NCBI GenBank assembly: GCA_033762375.1
Contig: JANRLQ010000097.1
Span: forward strand, 62,001 to 126,000
Direction of reading: 5' to 3'
Length of the DNA stretch: 64,000 nt
Origin: RDXT01 sp033762375
GTDB lineage: Bacteria > Bacteroidota > Bacteroidia > J057
Part shown: piece by piece, positions 42,507 through 51,355 of the stretch
How the letters are laid out: the number at the start of each line of letters is the position of its first letter
How positions within the stretch are numbered: the stretch's first letter is position 1
The notes under the pieces: model-generated
The model's database searches: none
Told to the model about the DNA's origin: nothing
The model's input: the letters and a program-made list of their open reading frames with translations, nothing else
Translations under genes and position numbers: made by a program

Positions 42507-42536
42507 CAAACGGCCTGTCGGAAGACAGGCCGTTTG
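42507..42536. terminator. Bidirectional hairpin between S9 peptidase and pgl
   Basis: A perfect 13-bp stem CAAACGGCCTGTC / GACAGGCCGTTTG with GGAA tetraloop, 18 bases after the peptidase stop. Only weak T content follows on either strand. Confidence 0.65.
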
Positions 42537-42585
42537 AGCGTAAAAACAGGTTGAGGTCCCACCGCAGAGCGGTTCGTTCGCTCCC

Positions 42586-43314
42586 TCAGAGCTGGCTGGC
42601 AGCCGCCTGATCGAGGTACCAGATCAGTTTGCCCTCAGGGTGTGCCGCCTGCACATGTGCCGCCGGATACACCTCAGCACCCGGCTGACGGGTCAGGATA
42701 CCTTTTACCTTATCTGCCTTGTCGGCCCCGGTCACATGAAAGATGATCACCTGGCTGTGATTGATCACCTGACCGGTGAGCGTGACCCGGCGTTGTCCGG
42801 ACTCGGGATGCACCGCGGTGCGGCAGGTATCTGCGACATCAGCGGGCATGTCAAACAATCCCAGGTTGCCGGGAAAGATGGATGCCGTATGTCCATCCGC
42901 TCCCATGCCCAGCAGCACAAAATCAAAAACAGGCAGACCAGCTACCTTCGGCAGAATTTCGTCCAGCAGATAACTATACCGGCGGGCCTCCAGTTCAGGC
43001 TCTGCCTCGCCCCGCATGCGGTGTACATTCGTCTCGGGGATCGGTACATGAGCCAGGAGGGTTTCGTGGGTCATCCGGTAGTTGCTGTCTGCATGATCGG
43101 GTGCCACACAGCGCTCATCCACCCAGTACAGGTGGATATGAGACCAGTCCCGGTGAGCTTCCTTCGCGAGTGCCTGAAACAAGGCCCTCGGGGTACTGCC
43201 GCCACTGACGGCAATATGATGAGGGCGCCCATCAAAGAGATCGGCTACCAGCCTGCTGGCCAGGCCCGCTGCCATAGCTGCGGGGGTATCGTAGATGAGC
43301 GGATTTTCAGTCAT
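42586..43314 (-). CDS. pgl: 6-phosphogluconolactonase
   Basis: 242 residues of the SugarP isomerase/DevB type. VSGGSTPRALFQAL, the block VDERCVAPDHADSNYRM and LGMGADGHTASIFPG are diagnostic. It hydrolyses 6-phosphoglucono-lactone, the second step of the oxidative pentose phosphate path. Last gene of the gnd-zwf-pgl order, six bases after zwf, so almost certainly co-transcribed with it. Confidence 0.96.
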   Translation of the reverse strand: MTENPLIYDTPAAMAAGLASRLVADLFDGRPHHIAVSGGSTPRALFQALAKEAHRDWSHIHLYWVDERCVAPDHADSNYRMTHETLLAHVPIPETNVHRMRGEAEPELEARRYSYLLDEILPKVAGLPVFDFVLLGMGADGHTASIFPGNLGLFDMPADVADTCRTAVHPESGQRRVTLTGQVINHSQVIIFHVTGADKADKVKGILTRQPGAEVYPAAHVQAAHPEGKLIWYLDQAAASQL

Positions 43315-43320
43315 GTGGGT

Positions 43321-44847
43321 TTATAATTCGCAGTACATGCCGTCGTCGGCGAGGTTACGGCAGGGATACCGCCAGGAAAGTCCGTCTCCGATCATGCCAT
43401 CCACGGGTTCTGGCCCCCAGGTACCAGCCGGGTATCCATAAACAGGGATTTCGGGGTTATTTTCCCAGGCATTCAGGATCGGATCCACAAATTGCCAGGC
43501 TGCCTCGACAGCATCTCCGCGGGCGTAGAGGGTAGAGTCACCTTTCATGGCATCCAGCAGCAGCCGCTCATACGCACTCGGGAGATACGCAGAGGACAAC
43601 TCCGTATAATGAAAGTCCATGCCGACCTGCTCCACTTTAAAGCCCATGCCCGGGATTTTCATCCCAAACTTCAGGAGAATGCCCTCATTGGGCTGGATTC
43701 TGATGATGAGCTGGTTGCTGGGCGGGTGCATGCCCATCGTATTGCGAAACAACCGGTGGGGGGTCTCTTTGAAGTGAATGACGATCTCCGTGACCTGGGT
43801 GGGCAGGCGTTTGCCGGTCCGGATAAAAAACGGTACGCCGCCCCAGCGCCAGTTGTCTATATAAAATTTCATGGCCACAAAGGTCGGGGTGCGTGAGTGC
43901 TCTGGGACTCCTTTTTCCTGACGGTATCCTTTGACGGCTTCTCCCCGGATATGGGACTCGGTATATTGTCCCCGGATCACATAACTGGCCACTTCGTCCT
44001 CTGTGATCGGGCGGAGGGACTGAAATACTTTCAGGATCTCGTTTCGGATGGCACGGGAGTCAATCACCGTCGGGGGCTCCATCGCCGTCATACCTACGAG
44101 TTGCAGGAGGTGATTCTGGAGCATATCCCGCATGGCGCCGGAGCCATCATAATAACCGCCACGGTCGCCCACACCGATACTCTCAGCCGAGGTGATCTCG
44201 ACATGATGGATATAGTTGCGGTTCCAGAGTGGTTCAAAAATTCCGTTGGAGAATCGGGTTACGAGCAGGTTCTGAACGGTTTCTTTGCCCAGGTAATGAT
44301 CAATCCGGTAGAGCTGATCTTCCTTAAAAACCGACAGCAGTTTTTGGTTCAGGGCACGGGCTGAAGCCAGGTCATACCCAAAAGGTTTTTCCACAATCAG
44401 GCGGGACCATCCTTTGTCTTGCTGGTTGAGCCCGCAGGCGGCCAGGCTTACCGGGATGACCTCATACAGACTAGGGGGCGTAGAGAGGTAAAATATATAA
44501 TTACCACCGGTATCAAGTGCCTCAGAGAGGGTTTCCAGCCGGGTTTTGAGGCCGGGATAACTCTCAGGTGCCTGGGTATCCATGGCGTGGTAATACAACA
44601 TTTTCAGAAATGCCTCCAGCTTGGCGGGGTCGGCGATTTCTTTTTTGGCAAACTCCCGGATGCCGGGGATGACCCGCTCCCGAAAGGTATCGTCTCCGTA
44701 CTCAGTACGGCCTACGCCCACTACGGCAAACTGGTCAGGCAGGATGTCCTGGCAAAACAGGTCGTAAATAGCAGGGATCAGTTTGCGGTAGGTCAGGTCA
44801 CCGGAAGCCCCAAAAATGACAAGAATAAGCGGTTGTTTGGCTTTCAT
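43321..44847 (-). CDS. zwf: Glucose-6-phosphate 1-dehydrogenase
   Basis: 508 residues. NADP site IFGASGDLTYRKL at the N terminus and the substrate/catalytic block YRIDHYLGKETVQNLL (with the active-site His and Lys). It oxidises glucose 6-phosphate to the lactone. Length is normal. The gap to gnd upstream is 101 bases and contains a strong hairpin, so zwf-pgl may be partly separate from gnd in expression. Confidence 0.97.
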   Translation of the reverse strand: MKAKQPLILVIFGASGDLTYRKLIPAIYDLFCQDILPDQFAVVGVGRTEYGDDTFRERVIPGIREFAKKEIADPAKLEAFLKMLYYHAMDTQAPESYPGLKTRLETLSEALDTGGNYIFYLSTPPSLYEVIPVSLAACGLNQQDKGWSRLIVEKPFGYDLASARALNQKLLSVFKEDQLYRIDHYLGKETVQNLLVTRFSNGIFEPLWNRNYIHHVEITSAESIGVGDRGGYYDGSGAMRDMLQNHLLQLVGMTAMEPPTVIDSRAIRNEILKVFQSLRPITEDEVASYVIRGQYTESHIRGEAVKGYRQEKGVPEHSRTPTFVAMKFYIDNWRWGGVPFFIRTGKRLPTQVTEIVIHFKETPHRLFRNTMGMHPPSNQLIIRIQPNEGILLKFGMKIPGMGFKVEQVGMDFHYTELSSAYLPSAYERLLLDAMKGDSTLYARGDAVEAAWQFVDPILNAWENNPEIPVYGYPAGTWGPEPVDGMIGDGLSWRYPCRNLADDGMYCEL

Positions 44848-44912
44848 ACGAGGGAGAAGATTAGCCTGAAACTCAACCTGATAGAAAATAGAGCGTGAAA
44901 ACAGGAATCAAA

Positions 44913-44933
44913 GCCCCCGGCATGGCCGGGGGC
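44913..44933 (-). terminator. Hairpin between gnd and zwf
   Basis: A perfect GCCCCCGGC / GCCGGGGGC stem with a 3-base loop, in the 101-base gap. Minus-strand sequence after it is only mildly T-rich, so it may attenuate and not stop transcription. Confidence 0.5.
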
Positions 44934-44948
44934 ATGACAAGACACATA

Positions 44949-45848
44949 TTATTCAGACTTGACGACCGCGTGTCCGCCAAACTGATTGCGCAGGGCAGCC
45001 AGGGTTTTCATGGCAAAGGACTCGGTCTGACGGGATTCGAAGCGGGTAAACAGCGAAGCAGAGATTACGTGGGCAGGTACATCAAAATCAATGGCGGTCT
45101 GGATGGTCCAGCGGCCTTCGCCGGAGTCATTGACATATCCTTTGATGCCTTCGAGTTTGGGATCCTGGCTCAGGGCGATCACGGCCAGCTCCAGCAGCCA
45201 GGAGCGCACGACAGAGCCGTGCATCCACATCTCGGCAATGGCTGCGAGGTCCATCCCGTAGGGAGATTTTTCGAGGATCTCAAAACCTTCAGCATAGGCC
45301 TGCATCATGCCGTACTCGATGCCGTTGTGGACCATTTTGACCATGTGGCCGGCACCGGAAGCGCCGCAGTACAGGTGGCCGTTTTCGGGTGCGAGGGCCC
45401 TGACGATCGGCTCCAGGTAGGCAGCAGGCTCAGCTTCGCCTCCGTACATGAGTGCATAACCATTTTTGAGTCCCCAGATACCACCGCTCACCCCGCAGTC
45501 TATATAATGTACCTGATGCGCTGCCACACGGGCAGCACGGGCGACAGAGTCGCGCCAGTAGGAGTTGCCACCATCCACAATGATGTCGCCGGGGCTCAGG
45601 AGTGGCAGTACATGCGCGATGTTGTCATCTACAGCCTGGCCTGAGGGGACCATCAACCAGACGACCTTGCGGCCTTCGAGCTTGCTGACCAGGTCCTCAA
45701 TAGAGTCGGCACCGATGGCACCTTCTTTGACAACTTCATCTACCGCCGGGCGGGAGCGGTTGTAGGCGACTACTTCATGCTTGTGCAGCAAAAGGCGCTT
45801 GACCATGTTGCCACCCATTTTGCCGAGTCCGACAAATCCAATTTTCAT
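44949..45848 (-). CDS. gnd: 6-phosphogluconate dehydrogenase, decarboxylating (short form)
   Basis: 299 residues against about 470 for the common enzyme; this is the short GndA/YqeC-type form. NAD(P) motif GFVGLGKMGGNM, IIVDGGNSYWRDS, CGVSGGIWGLKNGYALMYGG and the catalytic Lys/Asn region MVKMVHNGIEYGMMQAY are all in place. It yields ribulose 5-phosphate and CO2. The start at 45848 (MKIGFVGLG) is clear; the longer frame to 45950 is not homologous. First of the gnd-zwf-pgl set. Confidence 0.95.
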   Translation of the reverse strand: MKIGFVGLGKMGGNMVKRLLLHKHEVVAYNRSRPAVDEVVKEGAIGADSIEDLVSKLEGRKVVWLMVPSGQAVDDNIAHVLPLLSPGDIIVDGGNSYWRDSVARAARVAAHQVHYIDCGVSGGIWGLKNGYALMYGGEAEPAAYLEPIVRALAPENGHLYCGASGAGHMVKMVHNGIEYGMMQAYAEGFEILEKSPYGMDLAAIAEMWMHGSVVRSWLLELAVIALSQDPKLEGIKGYVNDSGEGRWTIQTAIDFDVPAHVISASLFTRFESRQTESFAMKTLAALRNQFGGHAVVKSE

Positions 45849-46030
45849 AACAGATCCTGTTGGGGTGATTGAAAGTATGGCAAGTTTCTCCTTATCTGCG
45901 GTGCGGTGACGTAAGCCGGCCGACAAAAGCGGAGATAACTTTGCCCCCAAATAACAGAAGATCAGCCATGAATCAAATAGCTGGCATGGGCAAACGCATG
46001 ATAAACCACAGGAGAAGGTGCTGATGGGGG

Positions 46031-46651
46031 TTACCGGAGCTCAAAAGATACCGCAAGGGATACCTCAGCCTCGACAGGGCGGCCTGCGGATGATGCGGGT
46101 ATCCAGCGAGGCATCAGGCGGACCAGGTCCAGGGCGGCGGCATCACAGGCCGAGTCTACCCCCCGTACGATGACGGGTGTATGCAGGGTGCCGTCTGCTG
46201 CTACGGTAAACCGCAGCATGACGCGTCCCTCTGCACGTGCCTGGTCCGGATACCGGAGGTAGTAGGACGTGAATGCCTGCCAGGCGCTGTCCCCTCCCGG
46301 AAAAGCAGGCGCCACAAAGGTGCTATCCCGGACGTCTGAAACAGGCTGCTGCTGGACATGCTGGTACACAAGGTTCAGATACTCCGCTACGGATACAACG
46401 GTGTCCCGCTGCTCACCCTGTGTCAGCACTATGGGCTCCGGATTTTGGGCAAAAAGGGCTTCTATCCGGCTGCGATTGACCTCCGCCAGGGGGAAAGTAC
46501 GGTACGAAAAAAGACCGGCCAGGTAGGATATCCCCCAGACCAGGAGCATACAAACCAGACAGGCTCCGGCGATAAGCCGGAGCCTGGTTTGGAGCCTTGC
46601 CCGGTCCCGGGCTTCCAGACGTGCCAGGAGTTCTGCCGGGTCGTTTTGCAT
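46031..46651 (-). CDS. TonB C-terminal domain protein (energy-transducer-like)
   Basis: 206 residues: a cytoplasmic N-terminal helix (AELLARLEARDRARLQTRLR), one membrane segment (about 25-48), and a periplasmic TonB C-terminal-like domain (AEGRVMLRFTVAADGTLHTPVIVRGVDSACDAAALDLVRLMPRWIPA). The usual long Pro-rich spanning linker of TonB is missing, so it may not reach the outer membrane; in Bacteroidota this domain also occurs in signalling proteins. The start codon is five bases after the stop of the pseudokinase-like gene: the two are one unit. Confidence 0.8.
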   Translation of the reverse strand: MQNDPAELLARLEARDRARLQTRLRLIAGACLVCMLLVWGISYLAGLFSYRTFPLAEVNRSRIEALFAQNPEPIVLTQGEQRDTVVSVAEYLNLVYQHVQQQPVSDVRDSTFVAPAFPGGDSAWQAFTSYYLRYPDQARAEGRVMLRFTVAADGTLHTPVIVRGVDSACDAAALDLVRLMPRWIPASSAGRPVEAEVSLAVSFELR

Positions 46652-46656
46652 CAGGG

Positions 46657-48891
46657 TCAGAGTTGAAACCGCTCCCGAAACTCCTTGTACATGCCCGCGG
46701 GCATCAGCGGAGCCAGTGCCCGGTGGGCTTTTTCGATCATTTGAGCCGAAGTGGCATCATCTGCAGTAAACCCTACAAACCGGATCTCATTTTCCTTCTG
46801 GAGGTTCCACCGGCGACGGGACACCACCAGTATGTTGTCGGCCGTCAGGTTGGCATGGGATACTTTCAGCTCACGGATGTCCTTCAGGATGTTCAGGATG
46901 AGCTTGAGGTCAGCGCTGCCCAGCTCGTCCAGGTCTTTTTTCTTATCCCAAAGAGCTTTTTTAGCGTATTCGGCCAGGGTCGTCCGCTCGATATAGTTCC
47001 GGTAGAAAAATTTACCTTCTCGTGAGTCACCGATTTCACTCACATCTCCATAGTAGGCGACTTCCTTTGCATGTAGTTTGCGGAAGCGTTCGAGTTTAGC
47101 AGGATTGTCCTGGATTTTGGCGGGCAATACCCGCAACACCCGTATTTCCTGCTCGGCGTGGAAGGTCACTTTTTTGGTCACAAACTCATCATCTGCCAGC
47201 GCCCCCTTGATGATAAACATGTCATTGAGGCTTATGACCCGCTGCTGCTTGGGTTCGGCAGGTGCTTTTTCCACGACAGTCACATCCCCTTTGCCGTTGG
47301 AGGTGGTTTTGGCCAGTTCCTGGGTTTTGATGGCAGGACTTACCCCAGCTGCGACGACGGGTTCCAGAACCGGGGCTGCCACCACTTCTGCCACGGGCTC
47401 CGCTACCGGAGGCACAGACGGTTTTACGACGGGCGTGTCGGCAACGGGTGCTGGTTGTACGACGGGTTCTTCTGGTGTGGGTTCAGGCTGGACGGCCGGT
47501 GTGAGTGCCTCAGCGAGCGGTGCTGTGACCGCTGGTTCGACAGGGGATTCTTCCTGCACGGCTTCAACCTCCGGAAGGGTTACTTCGGGTTCCGGGGTGG
47601 AGGTTGTGTCACTGGCAACGGTATCCGCTACCTGGGAGGCCGGTGTGCTGATTTCCCGGGAGACTTCAGCGACATCTGAGTGGCCTACCTCGCGCCGCAG
47701 CGCAGCCATGTTGAGGGCTTCTTCGATATTCCAGCGTACGACAACGTCTGGCACACCCAGCCGCAGCCCCTGCGCGATAAACATATCTTCATACGTATCC
47801 CGCAGCGCTTCGTCCTCACAGGTTTCCCGGATCTGGCGCAGCAGGGCTTCGCGTTCTTCACGGGTTTTCAGCTCGGAGGAGATACGGATTTTGCGCTCTT
47901 CTTCTTCTTTGCGGCGTTTGACCTCAGCTGCGTGGAGGCTGTCAGCGTGCAGCAGGAGTTGGTGCCGTACAGCCATTCCATGGATTATGGTCTGTATATC
48001 GCCCGTATCCTGCCCCCCGATAGCCACGACCTCTGTAGTGCCGCTCAGACGGGAGCTGAGGTACTGGCGGAAGTTCGGGTGATGCAGAAAGCCGCCGAGG
48101 AGGGCCAGTTTTTCAATCTGGCGCTCGATCAGGATCTCTTCGTTGAGTTTTTCGAAGATACGCTCCCGGTTGGTGTACAGCAGCGTATCATACCGCTCCT
48201 GGGTCAGGGTGACAAGGGCTTCCAGCGAGACCCGCTCGGACTCCTGTGATACCCGGTAGGTATGGTCGCCGCTAGGCTGGAGGAGCTGGAGGGCAAGGTC
48301 AGACTGACCCTTGACATTCAGAGAGAGGCCGGCACTGGTGAGCTCGCGCAGTAATTCATTGAGAATCTGCTGATTGCCGGCTGCGGGACCAAACTGCCGG
48401 ATGATATGTCCTTCGAACCGCTCTTCCTGAAGGACCGCCTCGCGCCCACGCTCCCGCATATCTGCTTCCAGAATCCCGCCTGTGCGGGTGCGGTAATATC
48501 CCAGGGTCACATGGTCATCCAGGGATTCCAGGATGGCCCAGTTGCCTGCTTTATCTGCTGGTTGCTGGCGTAGCCCAAAAAGATAGGCAACCGGCAGGAT
48601 ATCTGTATGAAGGACTTCATAGGCGGCAGCCTGCTGCTCGAGTACGCCCCGGATTGCTTTGAGTCCGCCGTTTTCGATGACATCGGCGGGTGCTGCGATG
48701 GAGATAGCATCTGAGCCGGTATTGCCCGGCGCCTGCCGGTAAGCCTGAAGAATAGAGGCCAGATGTTCGCGCAGGACTTCATGCGCCGGACGCCCGTCAA
48801 GGCTGATATGAGATCCCTGCGAGAGAAATTGTACTGTTTCTGTGCCTGCGCCGGCATAGAGCCGCTTACGGGTGAAAACCAGGTTTAACAT
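46657..48891 (-). CDS. Large protein with actin/Hsp70-like N-terminal part and pseudokinase-like C-terminal part
   Basis: 744 residues; no family recognised outright. Residues 1-310 show an actin/Hsp70-like pattern (SIAAPADVIENGGLKAIRGVLEQQAAAYEVLHTDILPVAYLFG; later KLALLGGFLHHPNFRQYLSSRL). 320-400 is a charged helical region. 410-548 is a Pro/Val/Glu/Ala-rich linker. 550-735 resembles a protein kinase: HANLTADNILV at 679-689 mirrors the catalytic loop HxDLKPENIL but has Asn681 in place of the catalytic Asp, and FVGFTAD at 705-711 stands at the DFG place without the Asp. So an inactive kinase fold is likely. No membrane segment. Paired with the TonB-like gene. These fold assignments are visual and need a profile search. 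Confidence 0.6.
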   Translation of the reverse strand: MLNLVFTRKRLYAGAGTETVQFLSQGSHISLDGRPAHEVLREHLASILQAYRQAPGNTGSDAISIAAPADVIENGGLKAIRGVLEQQAAAYEVLHTDILPVAYLFGLRQQPADKAGNWAILESLDDHVTLGYYRTRTGGILEADMRERGREAVLQEERFEGHIIRQFGPAAGNQQILNELLRELTSAGLSLNVKGQSDLALQLLQPSGDHTYRVSQESERVSLEALVTLTQERYDTLLYTNRERIFEKLNEEILIERQIEKLALLGGFLHHPNFRQYLSSRLSGTTEVVAIGGQDTGDIQTIIHGMAVRHQLLLHADSLHAAEVKRRKEEEERKIRISSELKTREEREALLRQIRETCEDEALRDTYEDMFIAQGLRLGVPDVVVRWNIEEALNMAALRREVGHSDVAEVSREISTPASQVADTVASDTTSTPEPEVTLPEVEAVQEESPVEPAVTAPLAEALTPAVQPEPTPEEPVVQPAPVADTPVVKPSVPPVAEPVAEVVAAPVLEPVVAAGVSPAIKTQELAKTTSNGKGDVTVVEKAPAEPKQQRVISLNDMFIIKGALADDEFVTKKVTFHAEQEIRVLRVLPAKIQDNPAKLERFRKLHAKEVAYYGDVSEIGDSREGKFFYRNYIERTTLAEYAKKALWDKKKDLDELGSADLKLILNILKDIRELKVSHANLTADNILVVSRRRWNLQKENEIRFVGFTADDATSAQMIEKAHRALAPLMPAGMYKEFRERFQL

Positions 48892-49129
48892 AACTAGAAA
48901 AGGTTGGTGTAGGGTAACGAGTGTCTGGGTCTGTTGATAAAGAGCGCAGGGCAACGATAGCAGATACGTACCGGCGAGCCGGCTGCATAGTCCTGAATTA
49001 CAGCGTCATGTGATATACCCGTTACAACTTCTGTGCATACTTTTCAGGTGCTTGAACAGGGGTGAGACATTCTTGCGTGATCCGTCATTCCGGCAACCTG
49101 AATGGTCAAGGATGGAGTATAAACGGAAA

Positions 49130-49151
49130 CGGCCCCGCATGTGCGGGGCCG
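49130..49151 (-). terminator. Hairpin after metB
   Basis: CGGCCCCGCA / TGCGGGGCCG stem about 30 bases after the metB stop on the minus strand, followed by a mildly T-rich stretch. Confidence 0.55.
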
Positions 49152-49180
49152 GTATGAGAGAGGGAGTATGTCCTGCGGGG

Positions 49181-50320
49181 TTAGCCCAATGCCTGAGCCA
49201 GGTCCTGGATCAGGTCTTCGGCATCCTCGATCCCTACGGAGAGCCGGATCAGGGTATCTTTCAGGCCGGCCTTCAGGCGCTCTTCGCGGGGGATAGAGGC
49301 ATGGGTCATGCTGGCCGGGTGTCCGATCAGCGACTCTACTCCCCCCAGGCTCTCTGCCAGGGCAAACATATGGGTACCGCTGAGGACCTTCAGGGCCTGC
49401 TCCATGCGGTCGTCTTTGAGGGTGAAGGAAATCATACCCCCAAACCCCCGCATCTGCCGCCGGGCAATCTCATGGTTGGGGTGGGAGGGAAGTCCCGGCC
49501 AATATACCCGCTCTACCGCCGGGTGTCCGCTCAGAAAGGTAGCCACCTGCTCACCGTTCAGGCAGTGGCGTTCCATCCGGAGGTGCAGGGTTTTGATCCC
49601 GCGGAGCACCAAAAAACAATCCTGGGGGCCAGGTACGGCTCCGCAGGCATTCTGGAGAAACTTCAGCCGCTCGTGGAGGGTATCATCGGAGGTGATCACG
49701 CAGCCCATGATCACATCGGAGTGCCCGTTGATAAACTTGGTGATCGAGTGTACCACCAGGTCAGCTCCCTGGTCCAGGGGGTTCTGGAGATAGGGTGAGG
49801 CAAAAGTATTGTCCACGACGGTGATAATACCCCGGCCCGCCACCATGCTTGTAATGGCTTGAATATCAATGATATTCATCAGTGGATTGGTGGGAGTCTC
49901 GATCCATATCATCCGGGTCTGTGCATTGACAAGGGGCGTGATCGCAGCGGGATCGGTCAGGTCGGCAAAGTGAAATTTCAGCCCATACTCCGCAAACACC
50001 CGCATAAACAGCCGATAGGTGCCACCATACAGGTCATTGGTGCAGATGATCTCATCACCGGGGCGGAGCAGCTTCATCACGACATCCGTGGCAGCCAGGC
50101 CGGAGGCAAAACAAAGGGCATGTTTGCCGTTTTCGAGGGCCGCCAGTGATGTCTGGAGTGCGTCACGGGTGGGATTTTGGGTGCGCCCGTATTCGTACCC
50201 TTTGTGGTCGCCGGGGGCAGCCTGTACATACGTACTGGTCTGAAATACCGGCGTCATGATCGCACCGGTGGATGGGTCCGGGGTGACCCCGGCGTGAACC
50301 GCTTTGGAAGCGAACTTCAT
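49181..50320 (-). CDS. metB: Cystathionine gamma-synthase / gamma-lyase (PLP, Cys/Met metabolism)
   Basis: 379 residues, fold type I PLP enzyme. YEYGRTQNPTRDALQ (Tyr/Arg of the phosphate cup), CFASGLAATDVVMKLL, the block IWIETPTNPLMNI, and the PLP Lys in VVHSITKFINGHSDV are present. The family joins O-acyl-homoserine with cysteine or cleaves cystathionine; sequence alone does not decide between MetB and gamma-lyase. Single gene with its own hairpin; divergent from the EcsC gene. Confidence 0.88.
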   Translation of the reverse strand: MKFASKAVHAGVTPDPSTGAIMTPVFQTSTYVQAAPGDHKGYEYGRTQNPTRDALQTSLAALENGKHALCFASGLAATDVVMKLLRPGDEIICTNDLYGGTYRLFMRVFAEYGLKFHFADLTDPAAITPLVNAQTRMIWIETPTNPLMNIIDIQAITSMVAGRGIITVVDNTFASPYLQNPLDQGADLVVHSITKFINGHSDVIMGCVITSDDTLHERLKFLQNACGAVPGPQDCFLVLRGIKTLHLRMERHCLNGEQVATFLSGHPAVERVYWPGLPSHPNHEIARRQMRGFGGMISFTLKDDRMEQALKVLSGTHMFALAESLGGVESLIGHPASMTHASIPREERLKAGLKDTLIRLSVGIEDAEDLIQDLAQALG

Positions 50321-50382
50321 AAGATTTTTTTCGTTAAATTGACGGTACCTAATTCATGCGAGTCATTCATCCCGCTTTACCC

Positions 50383-51276
50383 ATGGCGAAATTAAACGCT
50401 TCTGAAACAAAAATCCTCGACGATATTGCCCGTTGGAAGTCCGACAACCCCGGTTTTCTCAACATGGCGACTGATTTTGTCAGCAAACCGATTACCTGGC
50501 TCACCGAAACCCTGACGCCGGAGGACATCAAAAGTAATATATCGGGGATTACGGAGAAAATTGTCGAAAAACTTCAGGACGCTTCACAGTGGACCATCAA
50601 TCCACAGGATGTACTCACAGCTACCCGGGAGTTTGAGATTGAGGCTGCTACCATTGCCGATCTGAAAAAAGCCTCTATCCACGACCTGGATCATGTCGCC
50701 CAAAAATTCATCGAGGACAATACCCGGATGGGGGCGCTGAGCGGGGTAGGTACCGGTCTGGTCGGGTGGCCCGGATTGATCGCAGATCTGCCCGCCTTGT
50801 TTGTCCTGTCCATGCGCACGATCTACCAGGTGGCCTTGTGTTATGGGTTTAATCCTGCCGATACCACCACCCCCGAGAGTGACCGTGTCTACGAACTGGA
50901 GTATATGATGCGGGTGCTGAAGATTGCGACGGCCTCTGAAAAAGTCTCCAAACAAAAAGCCCTGGCAGAGCTCAAGGATTTTGAGGCGGGCCGTGCCTCG
51001 CAGGTCAGCGGAGAGGTCATGGGGGACTTCACCACCAAACAAATCAGCAAAAATGCTACGTCCTACCTCTCCCGTGTGATCATCAAGGAGATTGTGGAGC
51101 GCACCCTCACCAAAAAAGCTGTAGGCCTGGTGCCCGGACTCGGAGCCGTATTTTCCGGCGGCTTTAATTATGTCTACCTCAAGGACGTCGGCGAAGCATC
51201 TTTTATGATCTATCGTGAGCGGTTTTTGCTTGACAAAAAAGGCCGCAAAAGGGCGTTTTCCATTGAGATTGAATAA
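50383..51276 (+). CDS. EcsC family protein
   Basis: 297 residues. The EcsC pattern is visible: a helical N-terminal part, the glycine-rich hydrophobic stretch TRMGALSGVGTGLVGWPGLIADLPALFVLSMRTIYQVALCYGF (in parts), then TKKAVGLVPGLGAVFSGGFNYVYLKDVGE. The family takes its name from a gene of the Bacillus ecs operon and its biochemical role is unknown; amphipathic or membrane-inserting segments are likely. ATG at 50383 (MAKLNASE) is preferred to 50356. It is followed by a strong bidirectional hairpin. Confidence 0.85.
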   Translation: MAKLNASETKILDDIARWKSDNPGFLNMATDFVSKPITWLTETLTPEDIKSNISGITEKIVEKLQDASQWTINPQDVLTATREFEIEAATIADLKKASIHDLDHVAQKFIEDNTRMGALSGVGTGLVGWPGLIADLPALFVLSMRTIYQVALCYGFNPADTTTPESDRVYELEYMMRVLKIATASEKVSKQKALAELKDFEAGRASQVSGEVMGDFTTKQISKNATSYLSRVIIKEIVERTLTKKAVGLVPGLGAVFSGGFNYVYLKDVGEASFMIYRERFLLDKKGRKRAFSIEIE

Positions 51277-51298
51277 CAAAGTTATTGCTGCCTGATAC

Positions 51299-51335
51299 CC
51301 CAAAAGCCGACACAGGATATGTGCCGGCTTTTGGG
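51299..51335. terminator. Bidirectional terminator between EcsC and Na/Pi genes
   Basis: CCCAAAAGCCG / CGGCTTTTGGG (11 bp) extended by CACA/TGTG after one mismatch, 5-base loop; T-rich arms serve both directions. It lies in the 79-base gap between convergent genes. Confidence 0.75.
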
Positions 51336-51355
51336 TTTGGGTACCTAAGCCATCA

